DNA from: Microbacterium sp. LWH13-1.2
Lineage (GTDB): Bacteria > Actinomycetota > Actinomycetes > Actinomycetales > Microbacteriaceae
DNA length: 64,000 nt
Assembly (NCBI RefSeq): GCF_038397735.1
Contig: NZ_CP151635.1
Location: 1 to 64,000, forward strand
Direction: 5' to 3'
Made by a program: the position numbers and the translations under genes. Below the pieces are notes generated by a model. The model had not been told where the DNA came from. It made no database searches and worked only from the letters and a program-made list of their open reading frames with translations. Below, piece after piece: positions 1 through 8,571 of this stretch (positions are counted from its first letter, which is position 1; each line of letters starts with the position of its first letter).

Positions 1-459
1 GGAGGCACCGTCTCGTACGTCAAGCCGCACGGAGCGCTCTACAACACGATCGCCCGTGATGAGCGGCAGTCGAAGGATGTGGTGGCGGCCATCCGCGCGA
101 TCGATCCGAGTCTCGTGCTGCTGGGCCTTGCCGGTGGCGTCGTGCTCGACGTCGCCGAGCGCGCGGGCCTCGCGACCGCGGCCGAGGCCTTCGCCGATCG
201 GGCGTATCAGCCCGACGGTCAGCTCGTCTCGCGCACCGAACCGGGCTCTGTGCTGCACGACCCCGCGGCCGTCGCCGAGCGCATGGTGCGCCTCGCGGGC
301 GAGGGCGTGATCCGAGCGATCGACGGCACAGACGTTGCCGTCAGCGCGCAGTCGATCTGCGTGCACGGCGACAGCCCGGGCTCTGTGGCCATGGCCGCGG
401 AGACCAAGCGGATGCTTCAGGACGCCGGCATCACGATCGCACCGTTCGCGGGGGTCTGA
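1..459 (+). CDS. pxpA: 5-oxoprolinase subunit A (LamB/YcsF family), 5' end cut by window edge
   Basis: The reading frame is open from base 1 and gives 152 residues before TGA at 457-459. The first visible residues include VKPHGALYN, a hallmark of the LamB/YcsF family; family members are about 250 residues, so roughly 100 N-terminal residues lie outside the window. In bacteria where it has been tested, PxpA works with PxpB and PxpC in ATP-dependent cytosolic opening of 5-oxoproline to glutamate. The downstream genes follow at 1 base or with overlap: a DUF1445 protein, a PxpB-PxpC fusion and a biotin carboxylase, so this is a tight operon. Family assignment is firm; the substrate rests on family knowledge. 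Confidence 0.93.
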   Translation, partial: GGTVSYVKPHGALYNTIARDERQSKDVVAAIRAIDPSLVLLGLAGGVVLDVAERAGLATAAEAFADRAYQPDGQLVSRTEPGSVLHDPAAVAERMVRLAGEGVIRAIDGTDVAVSAQSICVHGDSPGSVAMAAETKRMLQDAGITIAPFAGV

Positions 460-460
460 C

Positions 461-1261
461 GTGAGCGTCGTCGCCACCGCCGGGCAGCTCGCCGACGCAC
501 GGGCGGCGCGTGCCGCGATCCGGGCGGGGCACGCCGCGCCGACGAGCGGTGTCGCGGTCGGGCTGACGCAGGCGAACCTGATCTCCGTGCCGGCCGACTG
601 GGCCTTCGAGACACTGCTCTTCGCGCAGCGGAACCCGAAGCCGTGCCCCGTGCTCGAGGTCATCGAACAGGGCGAGGTCGAGTCGAGGCTCGCGCCCGGC
701 AGCGACATCCGCACCGACATCGGTCGGTATCGCATCTGGCGAGACGGCGAACTGGCCGACGAGGTCGCCGATGCGACCGCGGCGTGGGCGGAACATCCCG
801 ACCTCGTCTCGTTCCTCATCGGATGCAGCTTCACGTTCGAGTCCGGTCTCGTGCAGGCGGGGATCCCGATCCGCCACCAGGAGCTCGGTCGCAACGTGCC
901 GATGTACCACACCGCTGTGCCCTGCGCCCCGGCCGGCCGGCTGAGCGGCGAGATGGTCGTCTCGATGCGACCGATCTCGGCGGATCGCGTGGCGGACGCT
1001 GTGCAGATCTCCGGTCGAACCCCGGCCGTACACGGTGCTCCGGTGCACATCGGCGATCCTGCCTCGCTCGGCATCGCCGACCTGGCTCGTCCTGATTTCG
1101 GCGATGCTCCCGAGGTGCGCGAGGGCGAGGTGCCGGTGTTCTGGGCCTGCGGCGTCACCCCGCAGGCAGCGATCATGGCCTCGAAGCCTCCCTTCGCCAT
1201 CACCCACGCACCCGGCTACATGTTCATCACCGACGTCCCCGATGCGGAGTACCTGGTCTGA
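461..1261 (+). CDS. DUF1445 hydro-lyase / D-glutamate cyclase-like protein
   Basis: 266 residues from GTG at 461, one base after the pxpA stop; this start removes an upstream out-of-family extension and gives the normal family length of about 265. The protein belongs to the DUF1445 (UPF0317) family, called putative hydro-lyase. The same domain in mammals forms the D-glutamate cyclase that makes 5-oxo-D-proline from D-glutamate. Visible conserved stretches are [13 protein letters not shown] and RNVPMYHT in the middle and FWACGVTPQ near the C terminus. Placement between 5-oxoprolinase subunits fits a role in supplying or handling 5-oxoproline. The stop overlaps the next ATG by one base. Family certain, reaction inferred. 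Confidence 0.88.
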   Translation: MSVVATAGQLADARAARAAIRAGHAAPTSGVAVGLTQANLISVPADWAFETLLFAQRNPKPCPVLEVIEQGEVESRLAPGSDIRTDIGRYRIWRDGELADEVADATAAWAEHPDLVSFLIGCSFTFESGLVQAGIPIRHQELGRNVPMYHTAVPCAPAGRLSGEMVVSMRPISADRVADAVQISGRTPAVHGAPVHIGDPASLGIADLARPDFGDAPEVREGEVPVFWACGVTPQAAIMASKPPFAITHAPGYMFITDVPDAEYLV

Positions 1262-2850
1262 TGCGCATCCTCACCGCATCCGATCACGCGCTTCTCGTCG
1301 AAGCGGCCGACCTCGACGAGGCGATGCGTCTGAACCTCGCCTGGGACGCAGTGCACGGCGTGGTCGAGCGCATCCCCGGTGCCCGCACCGTGCTCGTGCG
1401 GTTCGATCCGCTGGCAGTGTCGGCCGCCGAGCTCGCCCATGCACTGGCCGCGACCGAGATCGACACGGCTCATCTGCCGACCACCGGTGAGGTCACGGTG
1501 CCGGTGAGATACGACGGGGAAGACCTCGACGAGGCCGCATCCCTGCTGGGCGTGTCTGCCGCTGAACTCGTGAACCGCCACCTCGCTGCCGACTGGAAGG
1601 TCGCCTTCTCGGGCTTCGCCCCCGGCTTCGGCTATGTGGTGGGCAGCGATCCGCTGTTCGACGTGCCCCGCCGCTCGTCGCCCCGCACCCGCGTGCCGGC
1701 CGGATCCGTGGCACTCGCCGGACAGTTCACCGGGGTGTACCCGCGCGAGAGTCCTGGCGGATGGCAGCTCATCGGTCGCACGGATGCTGTGATGTGGGAC
1801 ATCGACCGCGACCCTCCCGCATTGCTGTCGCCCGGCACGACCGTGCGGTTCGAACCCGAGCGCGAGCAGGTCGTGACGTCGGGCGCCGCAGATGACCGCG
1901 CCGCCGCACGGCCTGTCACCGATCGACCCGCCGCCGCAGGTGCGCCGGACCCGGGCTCTCCCAAGCCGGCCGCAGTCGAGATCGTGCGTCCGTCGCTGCA
2001 GCTGCTGGTGCAGGATGCCGGTCGCCCCGGTTTCGCGGCACTCGGTGTCTCGGCCTCGGGAATCGCCGATCGTCGTGCGATGCGAGACGCGAACCGTGCG
2101 GTGGGCAACGAGACCGGCGCCGCCGTGCTCGAGAGCGTCGGGGGTGTCGTCCTGCGCTTCCGCGGTCCGGGGGTCGCCGCCGTCGCGGGGGCCGTCGGCT
2201 CTCTCGACCTGATAGACGCCGAGGGCGTGACGCGTCGCATCGATCACGGAGCGCCTTTCGCCACGGTCGACGGTGACGAGCTCACGCTCGGGCATCCGAC
2301 CAGCGGGCTGCGCTATGTCATCGCGGTCCGCGGCGGTGTGGACGTGGAGTCGGCCCTCGACAGTCGTGCGAGCGACACCCTCGCCGGCCTCGGACCTGCG
2401 CCGCTGGCCGCAGGCGACGTGGTCCGTGTGGGCGATCGCGCACCGCATCCTGTCGAGCCGATCGCCACCCCGCGCACGCTCCCCGCGCCCGGTGACGTCG
2501 TCGACCTCGAGATCACCCTCGGGCCCCGCGACGACTGGTTCACGGCGGCCGCCCTCGCGACCCTCACCGGCCAGGAATGGACTGCGACCCCGCGCTCGGA
2601 TCGGGTCGGCATCAGGCTCGAGGGAGCCGTGCCCCTGGAACGGTCGGTCGGCGGGGAGCTGCCCAGCGAAGGGGCGGTGACCGGGGCGATCCAGGTGCCT
2701 CCGGACGGCCAGCCGGTGCTGTTCCTTCCCGACCACCCGCTCACCGGCGGGTATCCGATCGTCGGTGCACTCACCGACCGCAGCCTCGATCTCGCCGGGC
2801 AGCTGCCGCCGGGCGCGCGCGTCCGTTTCATCGTCAAGGAGACATCATGA
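1261..2850 (+). CDS. pxpBC: Fused 5-oxoprolinase subunits B and C (KipI-KipA type carboxyltransferase domains)
   Basis: 529 residues. Residues 1 to about 205 form a KipI/PxpB domain with FAPGFGYVVG and GWQLIGRT; after an Ala/Pro-rich linker (about 205-240) residues 240-525 form a KipA/PxpC domain with VQDAGRPGFAALGVSASG. In E. coli these are separate proteins, so this is a natural fusion. Both domains also belong to the carboxyltransferase families found in urea carboxylase. The start overlaps the upstream stop by one base and the stop overlaps the next ATG (ATGA), so translation is probably coupled. Role: 5-oxoproline to glutamate with PxpA, in the cytosol. The biotin carboxylase that follows raises the possibility of a biotin-dependent variant. 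Confidence 0.92.
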   Translation: MRILTASDHALLVEAADLDEAMRLNLAWDAVHGVVERIPGARTVLVRFDPLAVSAAELAHALAATEIDTAHLPTTGEVTVPVRYDGEDLDEAASLLGVSAAELVNRHLAADWKVAFSGFAPGFGYVVGSDPLFDVPRRSSPRTRVPAGSVALAGQFTGVYPRESPGGWQLIGRTDAVMWDIDRDPPALLSPGTTVRFEPEREQVVTSGAADDRAAARPVTDRPAAAGAPDPGSPKPAAVEIVRPSLQLLVQDAGRPGFAALGVSASGIADRRAMRDANRAVGNETGAAVLESVGGVVLRFRGPGVAAVAGAVGSLDLIDAEGVTRRIDHGAPFATVDGDELTLGHPTSGLRYVIAVRGGVDVESALDSRASDTLAGLGPAPLAAGDVVRVGDRAPHPVEPIATPRTLPAPGDVVDLEITLGPRDDWFTAAALATLTGQEWTATPRSDRVGIRLEGAVPLERSVGGELPSEGAVTGAIQVPPDGQPVLFLPDHPLTGGYPIVGALTDRSLDLAGQLPPGARVRFIVKETS

Positions 2851-4559
2851 CCAAGGTGCTGATCGCGAATCGCGGAGAGATCGCCGTGCGCGTCATCCGC
2901 GCCTGTGCCGAAGCCGGATACACGTCGATCGCCGTCTATGCGGATCAGGACGCGGATGCCCTGCACGTGCGCCTCGCCGATGAGGCCCTGGGGCTGGGCG
3001 GGGACACCGCGGCGACCACGTACCTCTCCATCGACGCCCTGCTCGCGGCGGCGCGGACCGCCGGCGCGGATGCCGTGCACCCCGGCTACGGATTCCTCTC
3101 GGAGAGCGCGGAGTTCGCGCGGGCCGTCGAGGGGGCGGGCCTCATCTGGATCGGCCCCTCGCCCGAGAGCATCGACGCTCTCGGCGACAAGATGACCGCA
3201 CGTCGGATCGCGCAGCGCGTCGGAGCGCCCTTGGCGGCCGGCACCGATCAGCCGCTGGCCGGGCCGGCCGAGGCGGTGTCGTTCGCCGAGGAGCACGGGC
3301 TTCCGATCGCGATCAAGGCAGCGTTCGGCGGTGGCGGGCGAGGGCTGAAGGTGGTGCGAGAGATGTCGGAGGTGGCGGATGCCTTCGACGCGGCGACCCG
3401 TGAGGCCATCGCTGCCTTCGGGCGCGGGGAGTGCTTCGTCGAGCGGTTCCTCGAGAGCCCGCGTCATATCGAGGTGCAGGTGCTCGGAGACGGACACGGC
3501 GGCGTCGTGGTCGTCGGCGACCGTGACTGCTCGATGCAGCGACGCAACCAGAAGCTCATCGAGGAAGCTCCGGCGCCGGGCCTGACGGACGACCAGCGCA
3601 CGCGGTTCCACGATGCTGCCCGCGCGATCTGCGGCGAGGTGCGCTACCGGGGTGCGGGAACCGTGGAGTTCCTCCTCGCGGCCGACGGCACGATCTCGTT
3701 CCTCGAGGTGAACACCCGACTGCAGGTGGAGCATCCGGTCACCGAGGAGGTCACCGGCACGGATCTCGTGCGCGAGCAGTTCCGCATCTCCTTCGGCGAG
3801 GGGATCTCGTTCACCGAGACCCCGACACCGGTGGGGCATGCCTTCGAGTTCCGCATCAACGCCGAGGACCCGGGTCGTGGCTTCCTCCCCAGCCCCGGTC
3901 GGGTGGAATCGCTGCGGATACCCGGCGGACCCGGCGTGCGCTGGGACAGCGGCATCGAGGCGGGAGACGCCGTGCAGCCCGCGTTCGACTCGATGATCGC
4001 GAAGCTCATCGTGCACGCCGGCTCTCGTGACGCGGCACTCGTGCGGGCACGGCGGGCATTGCGCGAGCTCGTCGTCGAGGGGCCGGCCACGGTGATCCCG
4101 TTCGACCTGCTCGCCGTCGACGACGAGGCGTTCGCCACCGAGACCTTCGCGGTGCACACGCAGTGGATCGAGAGCACGCTGTTGCCTCGGCTGGAGCCGC
4201 AGCTGCGGCCGAGCCCCGCACCGGATGCGACCCTGCAGCGCTTCCCCGTCGAGATCGACGGACGCCGTGTCATGCTCGGACTCCCCGTCGCCCTGCTCGC
4301 GGGGCTCGGGGGGCTGAAGGATGCCGGAAGCACTGCGCCCGCATCCGATCCGACCGAGCTGCGTGCTCCGGCACCGGGCACGCTCGTGCGCTGGCTCGCC
4401 GACGACGGCGCGAGCGTCTCGGAGGGCGACCCGGTCGCGGTGCTCGACGCCATGAAGATGGAGACCACGGTCACGGCTCACCGGGCGGGCACGCTCTCGC
4501 ACCGCGCCGAGCTCTCAGCGGCGATCGCGCCCGACGCGGTGCTCGCCGTCATCGCCTGA
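2847..4559 (+). CDS. Biotin carboxylase with C-terminal biotin carrier domain (AccC-BCCP fusion)
   Basis: 570 residues from the ATG that overlaps the upstream stop; longer upstream readings of the frame lie inside pxpBC. The N-terminal BC domain begins MTKVLIANRGEIAVRVIRAC, the ATP-grasp glycine-rich loop is KAAFGGGGRGLKVV (about 155-170) and the catalytic stretch EVNTRLQVEHPVTE lies near 280. The C-terminal biotinyl domain carries DAMKMETTV, with the biotinylated Lys at residue 537. It loads CO2 onto its own biotin at ATP cost. No classical acyl-CoA carboxyltransferase lies next to it; the only carboxyltransferase-like domains nearby are in PxpBC. It may serve an acyl-CoA carboxylase encoded elsewhere, or act with this operon. 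Confidence 0.9.
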   Translation: MTKVLIANRGEIAVRVIRACAEAGYTSIAVYADQDADALHVRLADEALGLGGDTAATTYLSIDALLAAARTAGADAVHPGYGFLSESAEFARAVEGAGLIWIGPSPESIDALGDKMTARRIAQRVGAPLAAGTDQPLAGPAEAVSFAEEHGLPIAIKAAFGGGGRGLKVVREMSEVADAFDAATREAIAAFGRGECFVERFLESPRHIEVQVLGDGHGGVVVVGDRDCSMQRRNQKLIEEAPAPGLTDDQRTRFHDAARAICGEVRYRGAGTVEFLLAADGTISFLEVNTRLQVEHPVTEEVTGTDLVREQFRISFGEGISFTETPTPVGHAFEFRINAEDPGRGFLPSPGRVESLRIPGGPGVRWDSGIEAGDAVQPAFDSMIAKLIVHAGSRDAALVRARRALRELVVEGPATVIPFDLLAVDDEAFATETFAVHTQWIESTLLPRLEPQLRPSPAPDATLQRFPVEIDGRRVMLGLPVALLAGLGGLKDAGSTAPASDPTELRAPAPGTLVRWLADDGASVSEGDPVAVLDAMKMETTVTAHRAGTLSHRAELSAAIAPDAVLAVIA

Positions 4560-4583
4560 GCGCGACCCGCGCCCTGACGCGAC

Positions 4584-4617
4584 GATCCCGGATGCCGCAG
4601 CTGCGGCATCCGGGATC
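4584..4617. terminator. Perfect 17-bp inverted repeat between convergent genes
   Basis: The arm GATCCCGGATGCCGCAG is followed at once by its exact reverse complement, giving a 34-base palindrome between the biotin carboxylase stop and the convergent uracil permease stop. A T-run is lacking on both strands, but the position suits a bidirectional terminator. Confidence 0.7.
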
Positions 4618-4640
4618 TCGTGGTGGTGCGTGGTGCGTGA

Positions 4641-5996
4641 TTACGCGGGGTCGCCGCCCAGCGGGCCCACGGCCTCGAGCGGCTTCGGGTCGTCGGCGCC
4701 GGTCTTGCGTGCGCGGGCGATGGCGTTGCCCAGGTGGTAGATCAGGAGTGCCGCGACCGTGCCCAGCACGATGCCGCCGAAGGCGAAGTCGCCGAGCTGC
4801 ATCGAGAATCCGGCGATGCCGATAACGAGCGAGACGGCCGCCGTGTACTGGTTCACCGGGCGCGAGAAGTCGACCTTGCTGTCGACCCAGATCTTGATGC
4901 CGATGATGCCGATCAGGCCGTACAGCGCGGTGGTCGCGCCCCCGAGCACGCCGGCAGGGATCGAGTTGAAGACCTCGCCGACCTTGGGAGAGAAGGCGAG
5001 CAGGATCGCGAAGAGACCGGCGACCCAGTAGACCGCGGTGGAGTAGACGCGGGTGGCCGCCATCACGCCGATGTTCTCGCCGTACGTCGTGGTGCCCGAG
5101 CCGCCGAACCCGCCGGCGATGGTCGTCGCGACGCCGTCGGCGATGAGCGCGCGACCCGTGTGCTTGTTGATCGCCGGGTCCTCGGTCATGGTCGCGACGC
5201 CGCGCACGTGGCCGACGTTCTCGGCGACCAGCACCAGGACGACGGGCAGGAACATCGCGATGGTCGACCAGGTGCCGGGCTCGACGAAGTCGGGAAGCTG
5301 GAACTCGGGCAGGCCGACCCAGGGAGCATCCGCGATGAGCTCTGCGGGGGTCTTGCCTCCGCGCAGGGCATTGGGCACCTCGAACGAGCCGGTGAAGGCG
5401 GCGTAGATGAAGCCCACCGCGACGCCGAGGAAGATCGAGATGCGACCGAGGAAGCCGCGGAACAACACGGCGAACAGGATGATCGCGACGAGCGTGATGG
5501 TCGCGGTCACCGGGTCGAGCTGGAAGTTGTTCCACGCGGTCGGGGCGAGGTTGAAGCCGATCAGCGCGACGATCGCACCGGCGACGACCGGGGGCATCAG
5601 GGCGTCGACCCAGCGGAGCCCGGCGAACTGCACGACCAGGCCCACGACGGTCAGCAGGATGCCGACTGCGACGACGCCGGCCAGGGCGGAACCTGTGCCA
5701 CCCGCCGCGACCGCAGCGGTGATCGGGGCGATGAACGCGAACGACGAACCGAGGTAGCTGGGCAGCTGGTTCTTGGTGATCAGCAGGAAGATGAGGGTGC
5801 CGAGACCGCTGAAGAGCAGCGTGGTCGAGACCGGGAAGCCGGTCAGCGTCGGCACGAGGAACGTGGCGCCGAACATCGCGACGACGTGCTGGGCGCCGAT
5901 CGCGATCGTGGCGGGCCAGTTCAGGCGCTCATCGGGCTTGACGACGGCGCCGGGTTCGACCGTGCGGCCGTTTCCGTGGGTCTTCCACAGGGGCAT
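4641..5996 (-). CDS. uraA: Uracil/xanthine permease, NCS2 family
   Basis: 451 residues, almost entirely hydrophobic, with the 12-14 membrane segments expected of NCS2 carriers. Family signatures include GSSFAFIAP near residue 85-95 and TTTYGENIGVMAATRVYS in the second half, which closely matches the UraA uracil-binding region. Predicted role: proton-coupled uracil (possibly xanthine) uptake at the cytoplasmic membrane. GAGGAG about five bases upstream supports the ATG at 5996, so this gene is not leaderless. It lies downstream of purC on the same strand, but an inverted repeat in the gap suggests separate control. Pyrimidine rather than purine preference is inferred from similarity to UraA. 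Confidence 0.9.
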   Translation of the reverse strand: MPLWKTHGNGRTVEPGAVVKPDERLNWPATIAIGAQHVVAMFGATFLVPTLTGFPVSTTLLFSGLGTLIFLLITKNQLPSYLGSSFAFIAPITAAVAAGGTGSALAGVVAVGILLTVVGLVVQFAGLRWVDALMPPVVAGAIVALIGFNLAPTAWNNFQLDPVTATITLVAIILFAVLFRGFLGRISIFLGVAVGFIYAAFTGSFEVPNALRGGKTPAELIADAPWVGLPEFQLPDFVEPGTWSTIAMFLPVVLVLVAENVGHVRGVATMTEDPAINKHTGRALIADGVATTIAGGFGGSGTTTYGENIGVMAATRVYSTAVYWVAGLFAILLAFSPKVGEVFNSIPAGVLGGATTALYGLIGIIGIKIWVDSKVDFSRPVNQYTAAVSLVIGIAGFSMQLGDFAFGGIVLGTVAALLIYHLGNAIARARKTGADDPKPLEAVGPLGGDPA

Positions 5997-6032
5997 GCGG
6001 GCTCCTCAGGATCGGGGGAGGGGAGTGCTGGA

Positions 6033-6059
6033 GCAACACTACCGATTCCTGAGTGTTGC
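6033..6059. promoter_or_regulatory. 8-bp inverted repeat upstream of uracil permease (operator or purC terminator)
   Basis: GCAACACT at 6033-6040 and AGTGTTGC at 6052-6059 are exact reverse complements separated by 11 bases, in the gap between the end of purC and the start of uraA. It could be a regulator site for uraA or a weak hairpin terminating purC; no T-run follows. Confidence 0.4.
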
Positions 6060-6072
6060 CTGGGTGTGCGCG

Positions 6073-6951
6073 TCAGGCCCCGAGGCGCTCGATCAGCTCG
6101 CGGTAGCGGTCGGCGGTGCGCTCGACGATGTCGTCGGGCAGCACGGGCGGCTCGCCCTGCTTGTCCCAGTTCGCGGCCAGCCAGTCGCGCACGATCTGCT
6201 TGTCGAAGCTCGCCATGCGCTCCTTCGTCGTCGTGCCGGTGCGCCAGGCCTCGGCGTCCCAGTACCGCGACGAGTCGCTCGTGAGCACTTCGTCGGCCAG
6301 GTGCAGGATGCCCTCGGCATCCGTCCCGAACTCGAACTTGGTGTCGGCGAGGATCAGGCCCTTCTCCTCGGCGATCGCGGCCGCGCGGGAGTAGAGCGAG
6401 AGAGAGACATCGCGCAGCTCGGCCGCACGGTCGGCGCCGACGAGCTCGACTGTCTGCTCGAAGGTGATGTTCTCGTCGTGCTCGCCCATCGGCGCCTTGT
6501 AGGCGGGGGTGAACAGAGGCTCGGGCAGGCGGTCGCCGTTGTGCAGGCCCTCGGGCAGCGGGATGCCGCACACGGTGCCGCTCTCGGTGTACTCGGCCCA
6601 GCCGGAGCCGGTGATGTAGCCGCGCACGACGCACTCGACCGGCAGCATCTCGAGCGACTGCGCGAGCATGGCCCGGTCGGCGACGCTCGCGGGGATCTCG
6701 CCCTCGGCGAGGTGGTTCGGAACGTCGCTCAGCTGGCTGAACCACCAGCGACTGAGACGCGTGAGCAGCGCGCCCTTCTGGGGGATGCCCGGTGACAGCA
6801 CGAAGTCGAACGCGCTCACGCGGTCGGACGCGACCACGAGGATGCGGGTGTCGGCGGCGTCATCCGAGGCATAGAGGTCGCGGACCTTGCCCGAGTAGAT
6901 GTGGCGCCAGCCGGGGATGGTCTGCGCGTTGCTGTCCGAAGGTGTGCTCAC
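6073..6951 (-). CDS. purC: Phosphoribosylaminoimidazole-succinocarboxamide synthase (SAICAR synthase)
   Basis: 292 residues, the usual length for actinobacterial and fungal-type PurC. The N terminus has HIYSGKVRDLYAS, the nucleotide-binding signature, and the protein contains RGYITGSGWAEY, typical of the long PurC group. It joins aspartate to CAIR using ATP in de novo purine synthesis. The start is GTG at 6951. The hexamer GATAAT (6958-6963 on the minus strand) sits six bases before the GTG, so the transcript is probably leaderless, which supports this start. purD, purM and purF lie further along the window but are not in one operon with it. Confidence 0.95.
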   Translation of the reverse strand: MSTPSDSNAQTIPGWRHIYSGKVRDLYASDDAADTRILVVASDRVSAFDFVLSPGIPQKGALLTRLSRWWFSQLSDVPNHLAEGEIPASVADRAMLAQSLEMLPVECVVRGYITGSGWAEYTESGTVCGIPLPEGLHNGDRLPEPLFTPAYKAPMGEHDENITFEQTVELVGADRAAELRDVSLSLYSRAAAIAEEKGLILADTKFEFGTDAEGILHLADEVLTSDSSRYWDAEAWRTGTTTKERMASFDKQIVRDWLAANWDKQGEPPVLPDDIVERTADRYRELIERLGA

Positions 6952-7048
6952 CCGCCCATTATCCCGGTAGACGTCGCCGGTGTCGTGTCAAGGGCTGGCG
7001 CGAGCCCCGCGGCATCGGCGACCCTCGACGGGAGCGATAGGAGGGAAC

Positions 7049-7264
7049 ATGTCGAAGGACCTGTCCACGGGTGACCGGGTGAGCTGGAACACCCCGCAGG
7101 GGCGGACGCAGGGTACCGTCGAGGAGAAGCGGACGAAGGACTTCCGGTTCGCCGGGCAGAGCTTCACCGCATCCGAAGACGAGCCCGCGTTCATCGTGAA
7201 GTCGGAGAAGAGCGGAGACACGGCGGCGCACAAGGGGTCGGCTCTGCGCAGACTGAGCAGTTGA
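7049..7264 (+). CDS. Small DUF2945 (hypervirulence-associated TUDOR-like) protein
   Basis: 71 residues starting at ATG 7049, preceded by AGGAGG at 7039-7044, a strong ribosome binding site that decides the start. The sequence shows MSKDLSTGDRVSWNTPQGR at the N terminus followed by G-T-V-E-E-K-R, and ends H-K-G-S-A-L-R-R-L, matching the short DUF2945 family: a single small beta-barrel with a trailing nuclear-domain-like HKGSAL motif. The molecular function of bacterial members is not known to me. It lies alone, divergent from purC. Confidence 0.78.
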   Translation: MSKDLSTGDRVSWNTPQGRTQGTVEEKRTKDFRFAGQSFTASEDEPAFIVKSEKSGDTAAHKGSALRRLSS

Positions 7265-7317
7265 GCGCGCTGCGGTCGAATGGCCCGAGTGTCGGCGGGG
7301 CTGTCTAGCGTGGTGAT

Positions 7318-7866
7318 GTGACTGACGACCTCCTCACCGATCGACTGCGGCTGTCGCGGGCTGTTCCCTCGGATCTCGACGCGGTGTTCGCGATCCAGAG
7401 CGATCCGCGGGTGTGGACGCACTATCCGAGCCTCAGGCACACCACTCCCGACGACACGATCCGGATGATGGAGCGGTGGGAGCGCAGTTGGAGCACCGCC
7501 GGGCTCGGGTCGTGGGTCGCTCGGCTGCGAGAGACCGGAGAGGTGATCGGCAACGGCGGATGCACGCTGCTCGGGGACGAGGTCTGGAACGTGGGGTACC
7601 GGATCGCCGCCGACCACCACGGACGTGGTTTCGCGACCGAGCTGGCCCGCGCAGGCGTCGCGCGGGCACGGGAGACCGACCTCGACCGGCCGGTCATCGC
7701 CTACCTCGTCGAGCACAACACCGGGTCGGCACGCGTGGCCGAGAAGCTCGGACTCGAACTCGTGCATCGGGCGCCGGACCTCGGCAATCCCGACCCGTCG
7801 GTGATGCGGCTCGTGTACGCAGACCGGGCACTCTCGCCGGCGCAGCTCCGGGCCGCTCTTCAGTGA
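7318..7866 (+). CDS. GNAT-family N-acetyltransferase
   Basis: 182 residues. The N terminus TDRLRLSRAVPSDLDAVF and the acetyl-CoA loop IAADHHGRGFATE (about 98-110) are typical of RimJ/RimL-like GNAT enzymes, followed by VEHNTGSARVAEKLGLE, the usual C-terminal pattern. The acetylated substrate cannot be deduced. The start is GTG at 7318: TAGCGT at 7306-7311 lies exactly six bases upstream and no ribosome binding site is seen, so a leaderless transcript is likely. The next gene (padR) has its own promoter immediately downstream. Confidence 0.85.
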   Translation: MTDDLLTDRLRLSRAVPSDLDAVFAIQSDPRVWTHYPSLRHTTPDDTIRMMERWERSWSTAGLGSWVARLRETGEVIGNGGCTLLGDEVWNVGYRIAADHHGRGFATELARAGVARARETDLDRPVIAYLVEHNTGSARVAEKLGLELVHRAPDLGNPDPSVMRLVYADRALSPAQLRAALQ

Positions 7867-7888
7867 GCGGAGGGACACCACCGCGACG

Positions 7889-7930
7889 TTGCCGGAGCAC
7901 ATATCTCGGCGTATAGTCCATATGGACTAT
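7889..7930 (+). promoter_or_regulatory. padR-MFS promoter with 18-bp palindromic operator over the -10 box
   Basis: TTGCCG (7889-7894) and TATAGT (7912-7917) are spaced by 17 bases and read as a -35/-10 pair. The sequence ATAGTCCATATGGACTAT at 7913-7930 is a perfect palindrome that covers five bases of the -10 and the expected transcription start. This is how PadR repressors usually bind their own promoters, so autorepression with release by a drug or phenolic ligand is inferred. Confidence 0.75.
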
Positions 7931-7944
7931 TGGAAGGGATGCGC

Positions 7945-8571
7945 GTGCCGAACGACACCACCGACCGCCTGACCCCGATGGCCGTCATGATCCTCGCGCT
8001 GCTGCGCGAGGGCGACATGCACCCCTACGAGATGGTGCGGCTCATGCGAGCCCGGCGCGACGAACGCCTGCTCTCGATCACCAACGGCACGCTCTATCAC
8101 ACGGTCGGACGCCTCCAACGGACCGGTCTCATCGACGAGGTCGGCAGCGATCGTGACGGCAATCGTCCCGAGCGCACGACCTACTCGCTGACGGATGCCG
8201 GGCGAGACGCTCTCATCACCTGGCTGCGTCGAGAGCTGTCGATCATCGACCGGCCGACCGAGTTTCGCATCGCGCTCGCCGAGGCCCACAACCTCGAGAG
8301 CGCTGACGTGATCGAAGCGCTGCGTCTGCGGCGTGCGGCTCTCGATGAGGGGCATGTCTCGCATCGCGACGGGCTGGTCAGCGCGAGACGCGGCGGCGTC
8401 CCCGAGCAGGTGCTCGTCGAGTTCGAGCGTCAGGAGGTGCTGCTCGACGCCGAGCTGCGCTGGATCGACTCCCTCATCGACCGACTCGAGGCCGAGGAGT
8501 TCCCCTGGGGCCCCAGTGCCTTCGAGTACTCAGACCGCTACCGCGCACAGCGAAAGGCCGCACAGCAATGA
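7945..8571 (+). CDS. PadR-family transcriptional regulator
   Basis: 208 residues from GTG 7945, chosen because GGAAGG (7932-7937) lies seven bases before it; TTG 7930 would overlap the operator and ATG 7939 is too close to the binding site. The N-terminal winged helix reads MAVMILALLREGDMHPYEM and ITNGTLYHTVGRLQRTGLI, both diagnostic of PadR. The C-terminal half is helical, as in the PadR/AphA C-terminal dimer domain. Its stop overlaps the ATG of a DHA2 efflux transporter (ATGA), so regulator and pump are one operon and the regulator probably senses a substrate of the pump. Confidence 0.9.
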   Translation: MPNDTTDRLTPMAVMILALLREGDMHPYEMVRLMRARRDERLLSITNGTLYHTVGRLQRTGLIDEVGSDRDGNRPERTTYSLTDAGRDALITWLRRELSIIDRPTEFRIALAEAHNLESADVIEALRLRRAALDEGHVSHRDGLVSARRGGVPEQVLVEFERQEVLLDAELRWIDSLIDRLEAEEFPWGPSAFEYSDRYRAQRKAAQQ

